Positions 22,275 to 31,977 of a stretch of 64,000 nucleotides of DNA are shown here, in pieces. The position numbers and the translations under genes are program-made. The stretch spans positions 171,713 through 235,712 of the forward strand of contig JAPJBO010000311.1 of assembly GCA_030068145.1 (NCBI GenBank). The letters run 5' to 3'. A model generated the notes under the pieces. It was not told where the DNA came from and ran no database searches. It worked only from the letters and a program-made list of their open reading frames with translations. The stretch's first letter is position 1; the number at the start of each line of letters is the position of its first letter. Origin of the DNA: Diplonema papillatum (Eukaryota > Euglenozoa > Diplonemea > Diplonemida > Diplonemidae).

Positions 22275-22657
22275 GGCTGGCGATGTGGGACCGTACGAGT
22301 ATCGTACTACGTAAGAACTATTGCAACGCGCCCTCCTCTCTGGCCGAGACCCCGACTCCTGTCCATCAGGGCTGACATCATCGTCAACACATGCTCATTT
22401 TGTTTTTTGTTGGGAGTAGTCCTGTTGACGATGACGATGACTGTTGACGAAGACAATGGCAGCCCTGATGGACAGGAGTCGGGGCCTGGTGGTTCATAAA
22501 GTATCCTGGTGGTTCCACATTGTTCACCAGCGAGTGCACTTGGGCCAGAGGATGGGGCGCGTTGCAATAGTTCGTACGTAACTTTGTGTAGTATGATTCT
22601 CGTACGGTCCCGCATCGCCAGCCTTATCACTCACGAAACACCGCAGGGGAAACAACA

Positions 22658-23047
22658 ATGGATGCATACCATGCACCGACAGCGCGCGCTATCGGTGCCA
22701 TCATTGCAGGGAACAGAATGCGATTCGGCATGTCTATGCATGTGCCCGGCTGGCTCTCTACAGCAGTGAATGGCGAGCTTGGCCCGACCACGGGGCTGTC
22801 CTCCACAACATCCTTGCTGCACGGAAACGCAAGCGCAGGGCTTCCGCTGCAACATTGCCTCACAACACAAGAAGTTCTTGGGAAACTCCTCTGCCAGGCG
22901 ACTGGAAATGTTGTGCGCACTTACGGCAGGTGGCTTGGCAACCTAGTGTTCACCATTCATGTTTCTGCGTGCACAACATCGGCAGGACGAACCTGCGGAA
23001 CAGTATTCGAGCGTGGATCAGACACCCACACCATATCCACCGCCTAA
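22658..23047 (+). pseudogene. Inverted duplicate of the transposon gene start
   Basis: The first 27 codons repeat the N-terminus of the minus-strand frame at 22274 (MDAYHA-TARAIG-IIA-NRMRFGMSM), then diverge and run into the right inverted repeat. It probably arose when the element became symmetrical, and not as an independent gene. Confidence 0.45.
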
Positions 23048-23258
23048 AAATGGACTTTACTGTGTAAAACACTAGCAAACATGACTAGTGCACTAGTCAT
23101 TCTTACTAGTGCACTAGTCATTCTTACTAGTGCACTAGTCATTCTTACTAGTGGCACTAGTAAGAATGACTAGTGGCACTAGTCATATTACTATTAAGAT
23201 TTCTTACTAGTAAGTTTACTTTAAAATGACTAGTGATTGGCCTTACGAGTGCACCGTG

Positions 23259-23509
23259 TGTTAAGGATCAGCCACTTTGGCCGGATGGCCGGATAAATGA
23301 CCCGTAGCGTCTCCCCCCTCCACAGTGAAAAATAGCCTACACGATGCACTTGATAGCTGCTTTTTTTTGGGACATAACTAGTTATATTTCTAACAAGTGA
23401 TGTAACAAGTGATCAATTGTTATATAACAAGTGATTGTGCATGACAAGTGCGTCGTGTATGGGGGGGGGGGGTGTCAGCCGGCTGATGGATGGATGGATG
23501 GTTCTTAGG
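23259..23509. other. Gene-free stretch with a G tract
   Basis: Contains AACAAGTGAT repeats at 23392-23450 and a G run at 23461-23472. Nothing else was seen. Confidence 0.45.
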
Positions 23510-23612
23510 GCAGACTATTTCTATTTTTTGATCCGCGTCCCCCGACCCCTGAAAATTTTCCGCGCGCGCGCGCAAAAAAAAAATAGTTTTTTAAAAAAAA
23601 AATAGTTTGGCA
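23510..23612 (+). repeat. AT-arm / GC-core element, second arm type, orientation 1
   Basis: The arm CAGACTATTT then GATCCGCGTCC is followed by AAAATTTTCC and (GC)n, then an A-rich arm ending in AATAG. A copy with the core reversed lies on the minus strand at 25311-25412. Confidence 0.75.
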
Positions 23613-23772
23613 AGTCCCCTGGCCTGTGGGTTCCTGTGTGGAGGGGGTGGTCTTGATGGCAAGCGGTCGGGGGGTGGGGGCCCGGAGGGGCGCGTCCCGG
23701 AGGGGTACGCGCCCCTCACTTTGATTCTTCGGCGACTTTTTGCACTGGGAAATGCCCGTCGTCTGCATGTGC

Positions 23773-25076
23773 TCAGGCTTTTTGTTGTACGGAGGGACCA
23801 GGTGAGCCTTCAGCGTAGAGCTGCTGCCACCGACAGTAGTAGGCGTCTAGTCGTGGGCCTTGCGACTGCCTGGGAGCAACCGTGTTGTTCGCCGTACTCG
23901 GCCAGAATTGGTATCGTACCCACGTTTCGGACGGGACGTGGGCATCGGCCGGAAGCCGCTTCTGCACTTCTTCCATGAGAAGCCGGATGCTTGCGGGGAC
24001 CTCAAACGTGAGGCGTGAAACTTCTCCATGACGCCTCTCGTCCACGACAGTACCGCACTTCTCAAGAACGCGGCCCATGGCGTCCCAATAGCAGTCGTAT
24101 TTGGACTCTTTTGACGAGCTTCGGAATGCAACCTCACTGGGGTGAATCAGTCGTGAGGGGTTCAGCCAGGTGGCTTTCGGTTGATGTGCGCAGGGGGTTC
24201 ACATCTCCAGTCACGAACATGTACATCGTCTTGAGGATGGTACGCGGAACACCAGATGACCCAGACCTCGACGAATTTCATCCTCATGGCCCGGGTGTGG
24301 AACCTTTTCCCCGTCCCGATGCACGACTTGAACGCCTTGACGACATCCTCCTGTAGGCGGCGGTCGCTCGGTGGCAGCTTGAATACCAAGCGCTTGCCCC
24401 CCAGCGTTGTATTTGTGGACACCGAAGGGGAAGCTCGTCTTTACCCCTTGGATCTGCTTGAACCGAGCACGGCGATCGATGCTGAGTTCACCTTGTTGTG
24501 GTGCCCTCATACTACTGCAACAGCTGCACAGAAAGTGGGAGCCCATCAAGTTTGAGAAGGGTCTTGGCCACTTCCTGATAGAACGGATGCCCTTTTTCAT
24601 CGACCAGGAGGGCCCTGTCGAATTCTTCCTGGACTAGCCTGTTGAACAACACTATCCACGACTTCGTTTCACCCACTTGCAGCGGCTTCACGCGGGCTTG
24701 GCTCTTTTTCATCAGCAGGTCGAAGGCGTTGACAGGGGTTCGAGCTACGGGAACTTTTGCTTCACAACGTACCGAACCTCCCGGTACTGCATGGAGTCCA
24801 TGGCCTGCACAGACAAGCCCCAAGAGAAACATCTCTCCACACACTCCTGCTATCAGCCCTAGCCGACACCACCACATCATCATCATACTCGGCAGGCGTC
24901 CGGAGGTGACGGTCTTTTATGATCTGCTGAAACATCTCCATGAAGGACAACGACAGGTCGTTGATCTCAAGGAGGTGTCGACCCTTCACTGCACCAATCT
25001 CAACATCGATGGCGCAAGAACACAGCAGTGTCCCTTCCCTTTGCTTGTGCCCTGTTTTTGCATTAGCATGCAACAC
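23773..25076 (-). pseudogene. Decayed protein-coding region, unknown family
   Basis: Protein-like pieces occur in order on the minus strand but in different frames: EINDLSLSFMEMFQQIIKDR (25076-24762), NAFDLLMKKSQARV followed by LVDEKGHPFYQEVAKTLLKL (24886-24512), KRLVFKLPPSDRRLQEDVVK (24422-24162) and VSRLTFEVPASIRLLMEEVQ followed by TWVRYQFWPS (24078-23773). The third and fourth pieces resemble each other (R-L-x-F-x-(L/V)-P), suggesting a repeated domain. Several frameshifts and stops separate them. I do not recognise the family; a transposon gene is likely. Confidence 0.4.
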
Positions 25077-25310
25077 TCACTTAGTCAAGGTGAAATTTGC
25101 CGGCGTCACAGCTTTCGTGGTGCTGCAGCAACAGATAGGTCAGGGGGTCAAAACAAATTAGAGATTCACAGTGAGCTTCTAATCCGGCGTTCGGCTGACG
25201 TGTTGGCCCCACGAGCGGGGGTTGGTGTTTCCGCAGCCGAAGCGCGGACTTCAGTGACCATCTGGAGTCCCCCCGTGGCACCCTGTTGTGCCCTTCCCAC
25301 AGCAAAAAAG

Positions 25311-25412
25311 AAAAAATATTTTTTTTTTCAACTATTTTTTTTTCCACGGTTTCCCAAAATTTTCCGCGCGCTAGGACGCGGATCAAAAAAAAAAAAAATA
25401 GTCTGTCCTTAA
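25311..25412 (-). repeat. AT-arm / GC-core element, second arm type, orientation 2
   Basis: On the minus strand it begins GGACAGACTATTT and contains GATCCGCGTCC like the copy at 23510, but GCGCG now precedes AAAATTTT. The far arm again ends in AATAG. Confidence 0.7.
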
Positions 25413-25438
25413 CAAAAAAAAAAAAGATGCCCGAAGGA

Positions 25439-25581
25439 GGTCGAATAATAACACCTGTATTATTATTCGATTTGTCGAATACTAAAAAAAGTTCCGGGTA
25501 GCCGAACAGTAGCAGGATCAAGTAGTTGGTAGTGTTTTCAGACAACCAGACGTGTGTCAAATATCTGTTATTATTCGACAC
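25439..25581. mobile_element. MITE with GGTCGAATAATAAC ends, second copy
   Basis: Inverse copy of 17659-17798, with the same ends and the same internal GTAGCCGAACAGTAGCAGGA segment. It lies directly beside another inverted-repeat element at 25590-26087. Confidence 0.85.
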
Positions 25582-25589
25582 CCCCCTTT

Positions 25590-26087
25590 ACTGGGGGGGT
25601 CGAATACAAGAGGTACCTCTTCTATTCGGCGTGCCGATCCTGCAATTTTCCCGAAAAAGAAATGGAAAAAAGTACCGCAAACCCGGAACCCGCAGGAACT
25701 CCCCTCTTCTTGAAAGACGCACGGTCCCCGGGTCTATTTTCCACGGTTCTCTTCATCGGAGCTGAACGTGAGCACAAATTCGCCGAAAAAGGTCTGCTAC
25801 ATGGGCCAGCAAAGAAATGTCACCAACCAGTGGGTCGATTCCCGTCCTTCCCAATGAAAACCTGTGGTTTCCATGCCCTGTGCCCCGCATCTGGTAAAGA
25901 CCCACGAACCACGCAAATAACTTTTGGTCCCCGGGTCTATTTTTCACGGTTCTCTTCATCGGAGCTCATCTCGATCAGAAAACCGTCATAAAAGGTCTGT
26001 TCCGGACCAAAAAAAAATCAACTTTTTCCAGATTTCCAAAATGCCTCTTATATTCAAGGTACCTCCTGTATTCGACCCCCACCAGTA
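25590..26087. mobile_element. About 500-bp element with TCGAATACAAGAGGTACC ends
   Basis: The left end (ACTGGGGGGGTCGAATACA, then GAGGTACCT) is matched by a diverged inverse at 26045-26087. Inside are two direct repeats of about 42 bp starting GGTCCCCGGGTCTATTTT (25725 and 25928). It has no coding capacity. Confidence 0.7.
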
Positions 26088-26182
26088 ACAACAACCGCCA
26101 AAAATTAAAAACGCCAGAGTACTAGCGCCCTATGCTGTAACGTGCCAACTGAGCTGACGGACAGAAAGCGCAAGTAACAGAA

Positions 26183-26290
<108 letters not shown>

Positions 26291-26554
26291 TCTCGTTCGG
26301 ACCTTTACTCTTGGGGCGATTACCGCAAAATCGATCGAGGGGAGCGAGGTCGGGAACAAGGAAGAGGAAGGAATTGCCTGTGTCATTTTTCCAATTCCGA
26401 ATTCTTAAGTTTCCGAATCGTCCCCTTCCAACCTTGCTTCTGAAGCAAGTGGACTTCAAACACTCAGGGCTTGTCGCCCAATACCTCTTGTCTCTCTTTG
26501 GGTCCTCACTCGACCCCCCTAGACGCACCGAAGGCGAAAAGAGAGAGAGAGAGA

Positions 26555-26660
26555 TGTGTTGGAGCAGGGACCATCTCTCCGAAGAGTTTCTGGTCTCCTC
26601 ACTTCTCTTCGTGCTGCTACGGCGGGCGGTCCGGAGGCGCGCTGCAGGTTGCGGCTCTGC
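26555..26660 (+). repeat. Repeat K, copies flanking the calpain exon 2
   Basis: The block GCAGGGACCATCTC, then TTCTGGTCTCCTCACTTCTC, then GGCGCGCTGCAGGTTGCGGC is here and at 29280-29395 inside the calpain intron, each preceded by a GAGAGA run. A more diverged copy of its first half lies at 39568-39625. The 3' flank and intron of one gene therefore share the same repeat in the same orientation. Confidence 0.8.
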
Positions 26661-26868
26661 TACAGTCGGTTGCGCCGGAGCGGAGGGGGTGCTCTGGCCG
26701 GCGGGTGAGCTCACCTCGCGGGGATCGCCGTGCTGCGGGCCCTCTTTTTCTTCACGACTGCGCGGCCTAACGCGGTCGAGAAGCCACGCGCGGCACCTCG
26801 TAGACGGTTGCCAGCTCCAGGGAGCCGGCTGGTAAGGGGCCCAACCCCTTCGCAACAGAACATGTTGC

Positions 26869-28296
26869 TCAAACGTCCAGGGGGACCTCAAGGGGGTCAG
26901 GCATGTCTCGCATGTTGATGGTAGACAGGGTCCGTTCTTGCTGGTTGAGCTGGACCCAGGCTCGTGCCGGCTTGCACTGCGCAGGACTGAACTTCCAGAT
27001 TGGGTTGAATTTGACGGCGTTGAGCACGGCTAGATCCGGGTGCTTCACGTTGATCGTCGCGAACTTCGAGCTGGAGAGCATCGATATCACGACCTGCTTC
27101 GTGAGATCCGAAGCGTGGCTTTGCCAGACCACGTAGTACGGCCTGTTGTCGACGGTGTCCCGCTTGAAGTCGAAGCAAAGATGGCAGTCCCTGCCTCGCC
27201 AGAAGGACCCGGCGTGGCTGTATCCTGTCGCCGGTACCGACCACCCGTTGTTAGCGGTAGGCTCGATGACTGAGATGAGGAATGCGCCGTACGCCTTGTC
27301 TTTGTCATCCTCCTTCAACCCCCGTCGATCCCTTTGATGCACTCCGATGAAGCAAGATGCGTCCTCGTGTGGATAGACCTCCAGCATATGCACCGCCTTG
27401 CCGCCGCGTACCGCGCTCGCGAGCCTCAAATCGTGCCACGTGGGCGACACAAAGCACACGCCGCCTCCGCAGAACCACTTCATGACGTCGTCCCACTCCA
27501 TCCAAAAGGTGCCGTCGTTTCCCTTCTTGAAATCGCACTCCTCGGCCGCGTCCGGATACCGCTCCCACATCGCGTCGTTGTCGCTCCACTTCCCCGTCCA
27601 CTCCTTCGCGTCCCCCCACGGGTTTCGGATGCAGCAGAGTTTGAACCCATCCTCCGGGCCGTTCTTCGGGTGGATGTGCGCAGCGGTCAGGAGGGCGTAC
27701 GCGTGTCCTGCCACCAGTCCCAGGGACTCGTAGAGGTCGTCCTTCTGCCCGTTGCCGCCGATGCGCTCGGACTTGTCGACGCCAGGTGTTTCGATAGTCA
27801 TCATGTACTCACCGTTTCCGATAGCCGGATCGTCGAACATCAAGACTCGCTCGAACAACCCAGGGTCGTCCCACTTGAACCGTTCAGCGGGGAACCCTGA
27901 CAGGTCCTGGAGGGACTCGATGGAGTCGCCCCTGGTGATCGCCTTGTAGCTTCCGTGGACCTTCGCGACCACCTTCTCGAGGAGGGCGACCCAGAGCTCG
28001 CCGGCTTCTTGGACGTTGCTGCCGAAGACCAGGCCGCGGCCGTTGCAAGGGAAGTAGTTGTCGACGGTGACCTTCTGCCACCAGCCGTGCTTGCAGACGC
28101 GCAGCGTGAACGCCCCGACGCTCCGCGCCTCCTTGCTGGCCTCGGGCACGTGGAAGATCTTGCGGACGAGATTAGGCTGCTCTGCCATAGCAGATATCGC
28201 ACACAGCAGCCAGCAGTCGCCGAGCTTGCCCTGGTCGATGTCGTTGGGCTGGATCGGGTCATTCCCGTCGGAGGTGAGACCGGAGAAAAGGTGCGC
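26869..28296 (-). CDS. Calpain-type cysteine protease, exon 2 (catalytic core and C2-like domain)
   Basis: This exon encodes the protease core. It opens with AHLFSGLTSDGNDPIQPNDI and the active-site segment QGKLGDCWLL, which holds the catalytic Cys. A catalytic His lies in GLVAGHAY and the catalytic Asn in CCIRNPWG; their spacing (170 and 27 residues) is close to that of classical calpains. After the FWMEWDDVMKWF segment that ends the core comes a beta-rich C-terminal region of about 190 residues, consistent with a calpain C2-like domain. The exon begins after an AG at 28297-28298 preceded by a pyrimidine-rich stretch. Starting instead at the internal ATG (28188) would lose the active-site Cys. 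The product should be a cytosolic or membrane-associated, Ca2+-linked protease if active; all three catalytic residues are present. It joins exon 1 (29513-31222) in phase 0, giving about 1,045 residues. Stop at 26869. Confidence 0.88.
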   Translation of the reverse strand, partial: AHLFSGLTSDGNDPIQPNDIDQGKLGDCWLLCAISAMAEQPNLVRKIFHVPEASKEARSVGAFTLRVCKHGWWQKVTVDNYFPCNGRGLVFGSNVQEAGELWVALLEKVVAKVHGSYKAITRGDSIESLQDLSGFPAERFKWDDPGLFERVLMFDDPAIGNGEYMMTIETPGVDKSERIGGNGQKDDLYESLGLVAGHAYALLTAAHIHPKNGPEDGFKLCCIRNPWGDAKEWTGKWSDNDAMWERYPDAAEECDFKKGNDGTFWMEWDDVMKWFCGGGVCFVSPTWHDLRLASAVRGGKAVHMLEVYPHEDASCFIGVHQRDRRGLKEDDKDKAYGAFLISVIEPTANNGWSVPATGYSHAGSFWRGRDCHLCFDFKRDTVDNRPYYVVWQSHASDLTKQVVISMLSSSKFATINVKHPDLAVLNAVKFNPIWKFSPAQCKPARAWVQLNQQERTLSTINMRDMPDPLEVPLDV

Positions 28297-28303
28297 CTGC
28301 CGT

Positions 28304-28358
28304 GGGGGGAATTGTAAGGTTGATGCTTAGACAGCACGCTGCCTCCAAGCATGCATGA
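28304..28358 (-). repeat. Repeat R1 copy at the acceptor of calpain exon 2
   Basis: On the minus strand it carries GGAGGCAGCGTGCTGTCTAA, then a CATCAACCTTACAATTCCCC stretch that forms the polypyrimidine tract of the 3' splice site. It aligns with the R1 copies at 56337-56411, 47639-47723, 6479-6545 and others. Confidence 0.7.
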
Positions 28359-28784
28359 CTGATGACAACGAAGGGATCGCGAGGTGCTGCTTGAAGCACG
28401 AACTGGAAGAAGCGTGGACGCCTTGCGTGCAGGAAGACAACACGTCAAAACGGGTCTTCAGCACACACACCTACAAGCAACCTTGCTTGAGTGCCGAAGG
28501 CGAGTCTAGTGGAATTCCGTTTCCGTTTCGGCTATTTGACATACGCGATGCCTCCTCGTTCCACCCTTTACGAGGTTAAACAGAGGTATTATGCAAACAT
28601 CCAGGCTGTTTCCCTCTTTTCTGTTTGTACTCCCCCTTTCCCCTTTCCCCTTTCCCGTGTGCCGCCGATGCGGCCCCCGTTGGGTCCGTCTGCTCGCCGG
28701 TATGGGCAGAAGGAGCCAACCAATGGCATCGCATCTTCTGGAGTTGAATCGCAAGGTTTGATGAAACTGGATGGTGTTTGGGAT

Positions 28785-28841
28785 CCTAGTTAATGTTTAG
28801 GCAGAGCACTGCCTTTCACGCATGGCGATGCTAGCATCAAG
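28785..28841 (-). repeat. Repeat R1 copy inside the calpain intron
   Basis: Contains CTTGATGCTAGCATCG and GAAAGGCAGTGCTCTGCC, then TAAACATTAACTAGG on the minus strand. It lies in mid-intron. Confidence 0.75.
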
Positions 28842-29149
28842 GACTGTGTGGGGCGGAAAGACGCCGCCGGGTGGGGCTCAGGCGACGGCGACAGAGTACG
28901 CGTGCACGTTCTCAGCGGCAGCTTCTTAAAAGAATCGGGAAGGTGTGGCTGACATTCTTTGATCCTGTTGGTTCGGGCTTGTTCAGGAGTGCTACCACTT
29001 ACCGGGATATCACCCCGAATTCTTCTGGTGTCGATTCGAGGTGGTCGTGCTCGTCTAGCCATGCGTCTTGCTCCAGTTCCCTCAGTAAACTGCAAGACGG
29101 TCGGAACGAGTTGAAGTGGGACAGGTGCTGCGGTGCCGCACGGCGCGTG

Positions 29150-29255
29150 ATGAGCATTGAGTTCTTTTGTAAGTACATGAACCACATGGATTAGCATGCA
29201 CTGAGTTCTGTAAAGTGCAGACCATGAAGGCAAGCGAGCACTGTTGAGCAGCAAG
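29150..29255 (+). repeat. Repeat L copy (LINE 3' tail-like)
   Basis: The core AGTACATGAACCACATGGAT, with GAGTTCTTTT before it, is also found at 54060-54115 and at 56563-56615. The last lies directly behind the stop codon of the LINE ORF2, suggesting the solitary copies could be 3' ends of truncated insertions. The second half (GAGTTCTGTAAAGTGCA, ATGAAGGCA, GCGAGCAC) recurs at 45920-45975. Confidence 0.65.
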
Positions 29256-29512
29256 GTTGAGAGAGAGAGAGACGAGTTAGAGTGCAGGGACCATCTCACC
29301 GGGGAGTTTCCGGTCTTCTCACTTCTCTTCGCGCTGCTATGGCGGGCGTAAGTCGCTCCGGAGGCGCGCTGCAGGTTGCGGCTCTGCTACAGTGAGTGGC
29401 GGCACCGGAGTTGGTGCTGCAGCGGGCTGATGTACAGTCTGGTCTTCTTCGAGGAAGATGCTGTCTAGGAAAGGGATGCAAAATGAGGGGGGAGCGAGAA
29501 AACGTGTCAAAC

Positions 29513-31222
29513 CTCGTCCGCAGCTTCGCTGGTCAGGTAGTCCTTCGGGCGCATCCAAGGGTAGCTGGCGAACTCTCCCTCCCACGACCGGGCGAGCGCG
29601 GAGGCTCTGGGCGCGAACTTCCAGTCGATGTACTGGATGCCCTCCCGGTAGCAGGCGTCGACAACCGCGGCGTCGTCGTTGAGGTCTACGCCGTCCCGCA
29701 AGGTCAGCTGCCGGATGGCCGCCAGCTGCTCGCTGATCTGCGCGTCAAACCGCTTTTGCAGCCCGTTCAGGTACTCTTGCGACGGGGGTCCGAATTTGAT
29801 GGTCATCCGGTACCCGTTGATGTACCCGGTCGCAAATTCCACTGTATCCCCTGAGGCCACCGCGACTGAATAGCAATCGCCGTCCACTGATACGGTCGGG
29901 CCGACAGCGAGCGACACGCGCTGCGTGAACGAATACTCGACGTTGAAGTGGGTGTCCCGGGTCCCGTTGTAGAAGAGGAGAGACCGCCCGCCGCAGGGGG
30001 ACGGCCGCGTGAGTTTGAACAGCCGCCCGTCGGCCAGCACAGGCTCCCAGTTCCCGGTTTCGGTCGGGGGCGGGAGCCCGAGGGGAACGGACATCACCGA
30101 CAACGAGCCGGCCTCGAACCGCTCGGCGCCCTCCGGACCGGCCGCGAGGGAGACGGGCACGTACGTCTTGATGCCGATAGTGGCGAGGGGTGCGATCGCT
30201 TTCTTCCGTTTTTGCGCCATGAACCGGAACACGGGTTTGAACCACGCGGCCTGCCTCGTCGACGCCAGCTTCGCCGGCGCACCCACGGCCGGTGCGCTGG
30301 GGTCTTTCAACCGGTCGAGGGTCTCCTTGAGAAGCGGGTCGCACACGATGTCGTTTTCCGCGACGCGCCCGCGGAACGACTCCTGAGTCTTGAGGGAGAA
30401 GACCGCGACGTCGAACACATTCTGCACGATGTCCTTCCGGTCGTGCGCGCGGCGGTCGTCTTTTTCGCGCTGCGGCTGGCCCTCGAGGTGCCCAGCCGGC
30501 GTCGCGGCCGGCGGCAGTGGCACGCGCGCACTGCTAGGCGTCGTCGGGCCGTCGGAGGAGGAGTGGTGTGTGGTCACCGTCGTGCCGAGGCTCGCGTCCA
30601 GCGGGTCTACCGCTGGCTTCGAGCGCTGGGACGGTAGCAAGGGCTGGTCGGCTCGCAGGGGGTCTTGGTGCTTGGGCTTCGATTTCGAGGCTGGCGTGAA
30701 CGCGGACGCGCGGTCGACGCTCGCGTTTAGAGGGTCCTGCAGGCTGCGGAGGGTCGAGTTGGGGTCTTCGTACCGGGATTTGGCAGCGGGCGGCAGGGCC
30801 GTTGGGGAGTGCACGTCGACGGCGATGCGGAGGGATTCGATGCTGTGGGTGAGGTCGCGGCGCCGGGACGGCTCGCGGGCGCAGAGGCGAGGCGCGTCGG
30901 CGCCCGGCTGCAGCAGCTGCCGCAGCGTCGTGTCGCAGGAGGCGGTGATCTTCTCCTTGAGGTCCTCGATGAGCCCCGCCGACCGCTGCCGGTGCGAAGT
31001 CAGCCGCGCGATCTCGTCGTTGGCCTGCGCGAGGACCGCGTTAAGCCGCAGTATCTCGCGGTCCTTCTCGGCCAACGCCTGCGCCCGCCGACTCCGCGCC
31101 GCGCCCAGCCCGTCCTTCCCCGCCCTCCTCGAGAACCCGTGCGCGCTGTCCCCGCCCAGGGGCCCGATGCTCTGACCCCCGCTCGAAGTCTCATCGTAGC
31201 TGTCGTCCGCGTCCATCATCAT
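29513..31222 (-). CDS. Calpain-type protease, exon 1 (N-terminal regulatory region)
   Basis: Encodes about 570 residues from an ATG cluster (MMMDADD). In order: an acidic/Ser-rich start; a coiled coil around residues 45-90 (LAEKDREILRLNAVLAQAND); a long low-complexity Pro/Ser-rich linker; then a domain around residues 400-500 with LFYNGTRDTHFNVEYSFTQR and TVEFATGYINGYRMTIKF. That domain resembles DUF1935 of kinetoplastid calpain-like proteins (pattern F-YN-T, long beta strands, G-x-VNG, SxEY). The last 45 residues, CYREGIQYIDWKFAPRASAL and WMRPKDYL, match the segment that precedes the protease core in calpains (C-x3-G, D-x-x-F-P, SL, W-x-RP). The frame meets a stop two codons after the donor GAG|GTTTGA, and exon 2 (26869-28296) continues the protein. 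A G-rich/CTAAG stretch just upstream (31246-31262) resembles the end of R1. Confidence 0.82.
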
Positions 31223-31245
31223 TCCTTCCCGACGACGGGGGGGAA

Positions 31246-31262
31246 AATCTTAGTTGGGGGGG
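31246..31262 (-). promoter_or_regulatory. Possible 3' splice or trans-splice acceptor ahead of calpain exon 1
   Basis: On the minus strand the string AACTAAGATTTTCCCCCC lies 24-41 bp before the first ATG. It is the same string that ends repeat R1 before the Ala-rich ORF at 56321. If this organism trans-splices a leader, as euglenozoans do, the AG here is a candidate acceptor. This is inference. Confidence 0.35.
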
Positions 31263-31977
31263 GTGCGGGAAACCGTGAAAAAAAGCAGGCTCTCTCCGCT
31301 CCAGGGGAAGGCGCAATGCTGCGGGTGCCTTCGGCGCGCGTGTTGTGTACGTGTGGGTGCGGGTGTGTGTGTGTGTGTGGGTGGGCGTTGGTTTCGGGGT
31401 CGTTCTTTCTTTTTGTATGCTCAGCTACGCCTCGGCGTTGACGGTTACGCAGACTGGGTACAAACAGCTCAGCGTACGAAAGCGCGTCCGCGTGGCTGAG
31501 AAATTCAGCCTCTCGAGGACAGTTGCAACGTTTGTGCACAGAACGAAGAGCACTTGGTGGGCTTCTTTCAAAAGAAAGAAGAAGAAGAAGGTGAAAAGAA
31601 AGGTGGGCCCAGTGCAAGGTGTGGCTTTCCCAGGTCGCGAGCAAGAGGTATATAGCAATGGACAAGAAAAGGCTTCGCACTCACCGAACGGACTCCCTCC
31701 GCTTCAGATCGTTGTGCAGATCGTTCTTCAGAAACCGAAGGTTGCTGGGATGTGTGAGAGAAGGAGGGGAGGGGAAGGGGGAAGGCGAGACAAATCAGAA
31801 CAGAAACGCGTTTCTTTTCCTGTTGGGGGGAAACTCTTGGGTTGTTGGGACAGAACCTTGCCTCTCGTGCACGTTTGCATCAAGTTTTCTTGGAGGGGTT
31901 CCTGGACAACCCCGTCCGAAATAATGTTCAGGCGGAGAGAGCGGAGCGTACGGACTGGACTTCTGCCATCATCGAGA
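31263..31977. other. Upstream flank of the calpain gene, repeat pieces only
   Basis: Includes a short GT-rich run at 31358-31385 and an R1 copy at 31825-31886 (minus strand: CTTGATGCAAACGTGCACGA, GAGGCAAGGTTCTGTCC). No gene is recognised. Confidence 0.5.

Larger units (their letters stand above)
20240..23258. mobile_element. 3.0-kb long-inverted-repeat transposon, CACGGTGCACTAGT ends
   Basis: The element starts with CACGGTGCACTAGT and ends with a diverged complement finishing in GTGCACCGTG. Inside each end is an array of ACTAGTGCACTAGT-type units (20270-20440 and 23070-23230) and then a further inverted block (20450-20560 against 22960-23060), so the inverted repeats are about 320 bp. The middle is also partly symmetrical: 22125-22360 is the inverse of 22550-22790. 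It carries a decayed minus-strand gene with zinc-finger motifs. A relative with the same ends lies at 44823-46910. The family was not identified. Confidence 0.85.
28297..29512 (-). other. Intron of the calpain gene (1,216 bp, GT-AG), repeat-filled
   Basis: The donor GAG|GTTTGA is at 29513/29512 and the acceptor ends in CCCCCCACGGCAG at 28297. Both keep phase 0 and join the calpain linker region to the protease core exactly where homologues continue. Read along the gene, a piece like the start of repeat R1 (CTTCCTCGAAGAAGA) lies about 50 bp after the donor, and the end of R1 lies at the acceptor. Between them are repeat K (29280-29395), a copy of repeat L (29150-29255) and another R1 copy (28785-28841). 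No gene lies inside. Confidence 0.75.

Noticed and set aside
29948..31441. Plus-strand frames of 125-261 codons opposite calpain exon 1
   Set aside because: No motif; they mirror the GC-rich third positions of the real exon.
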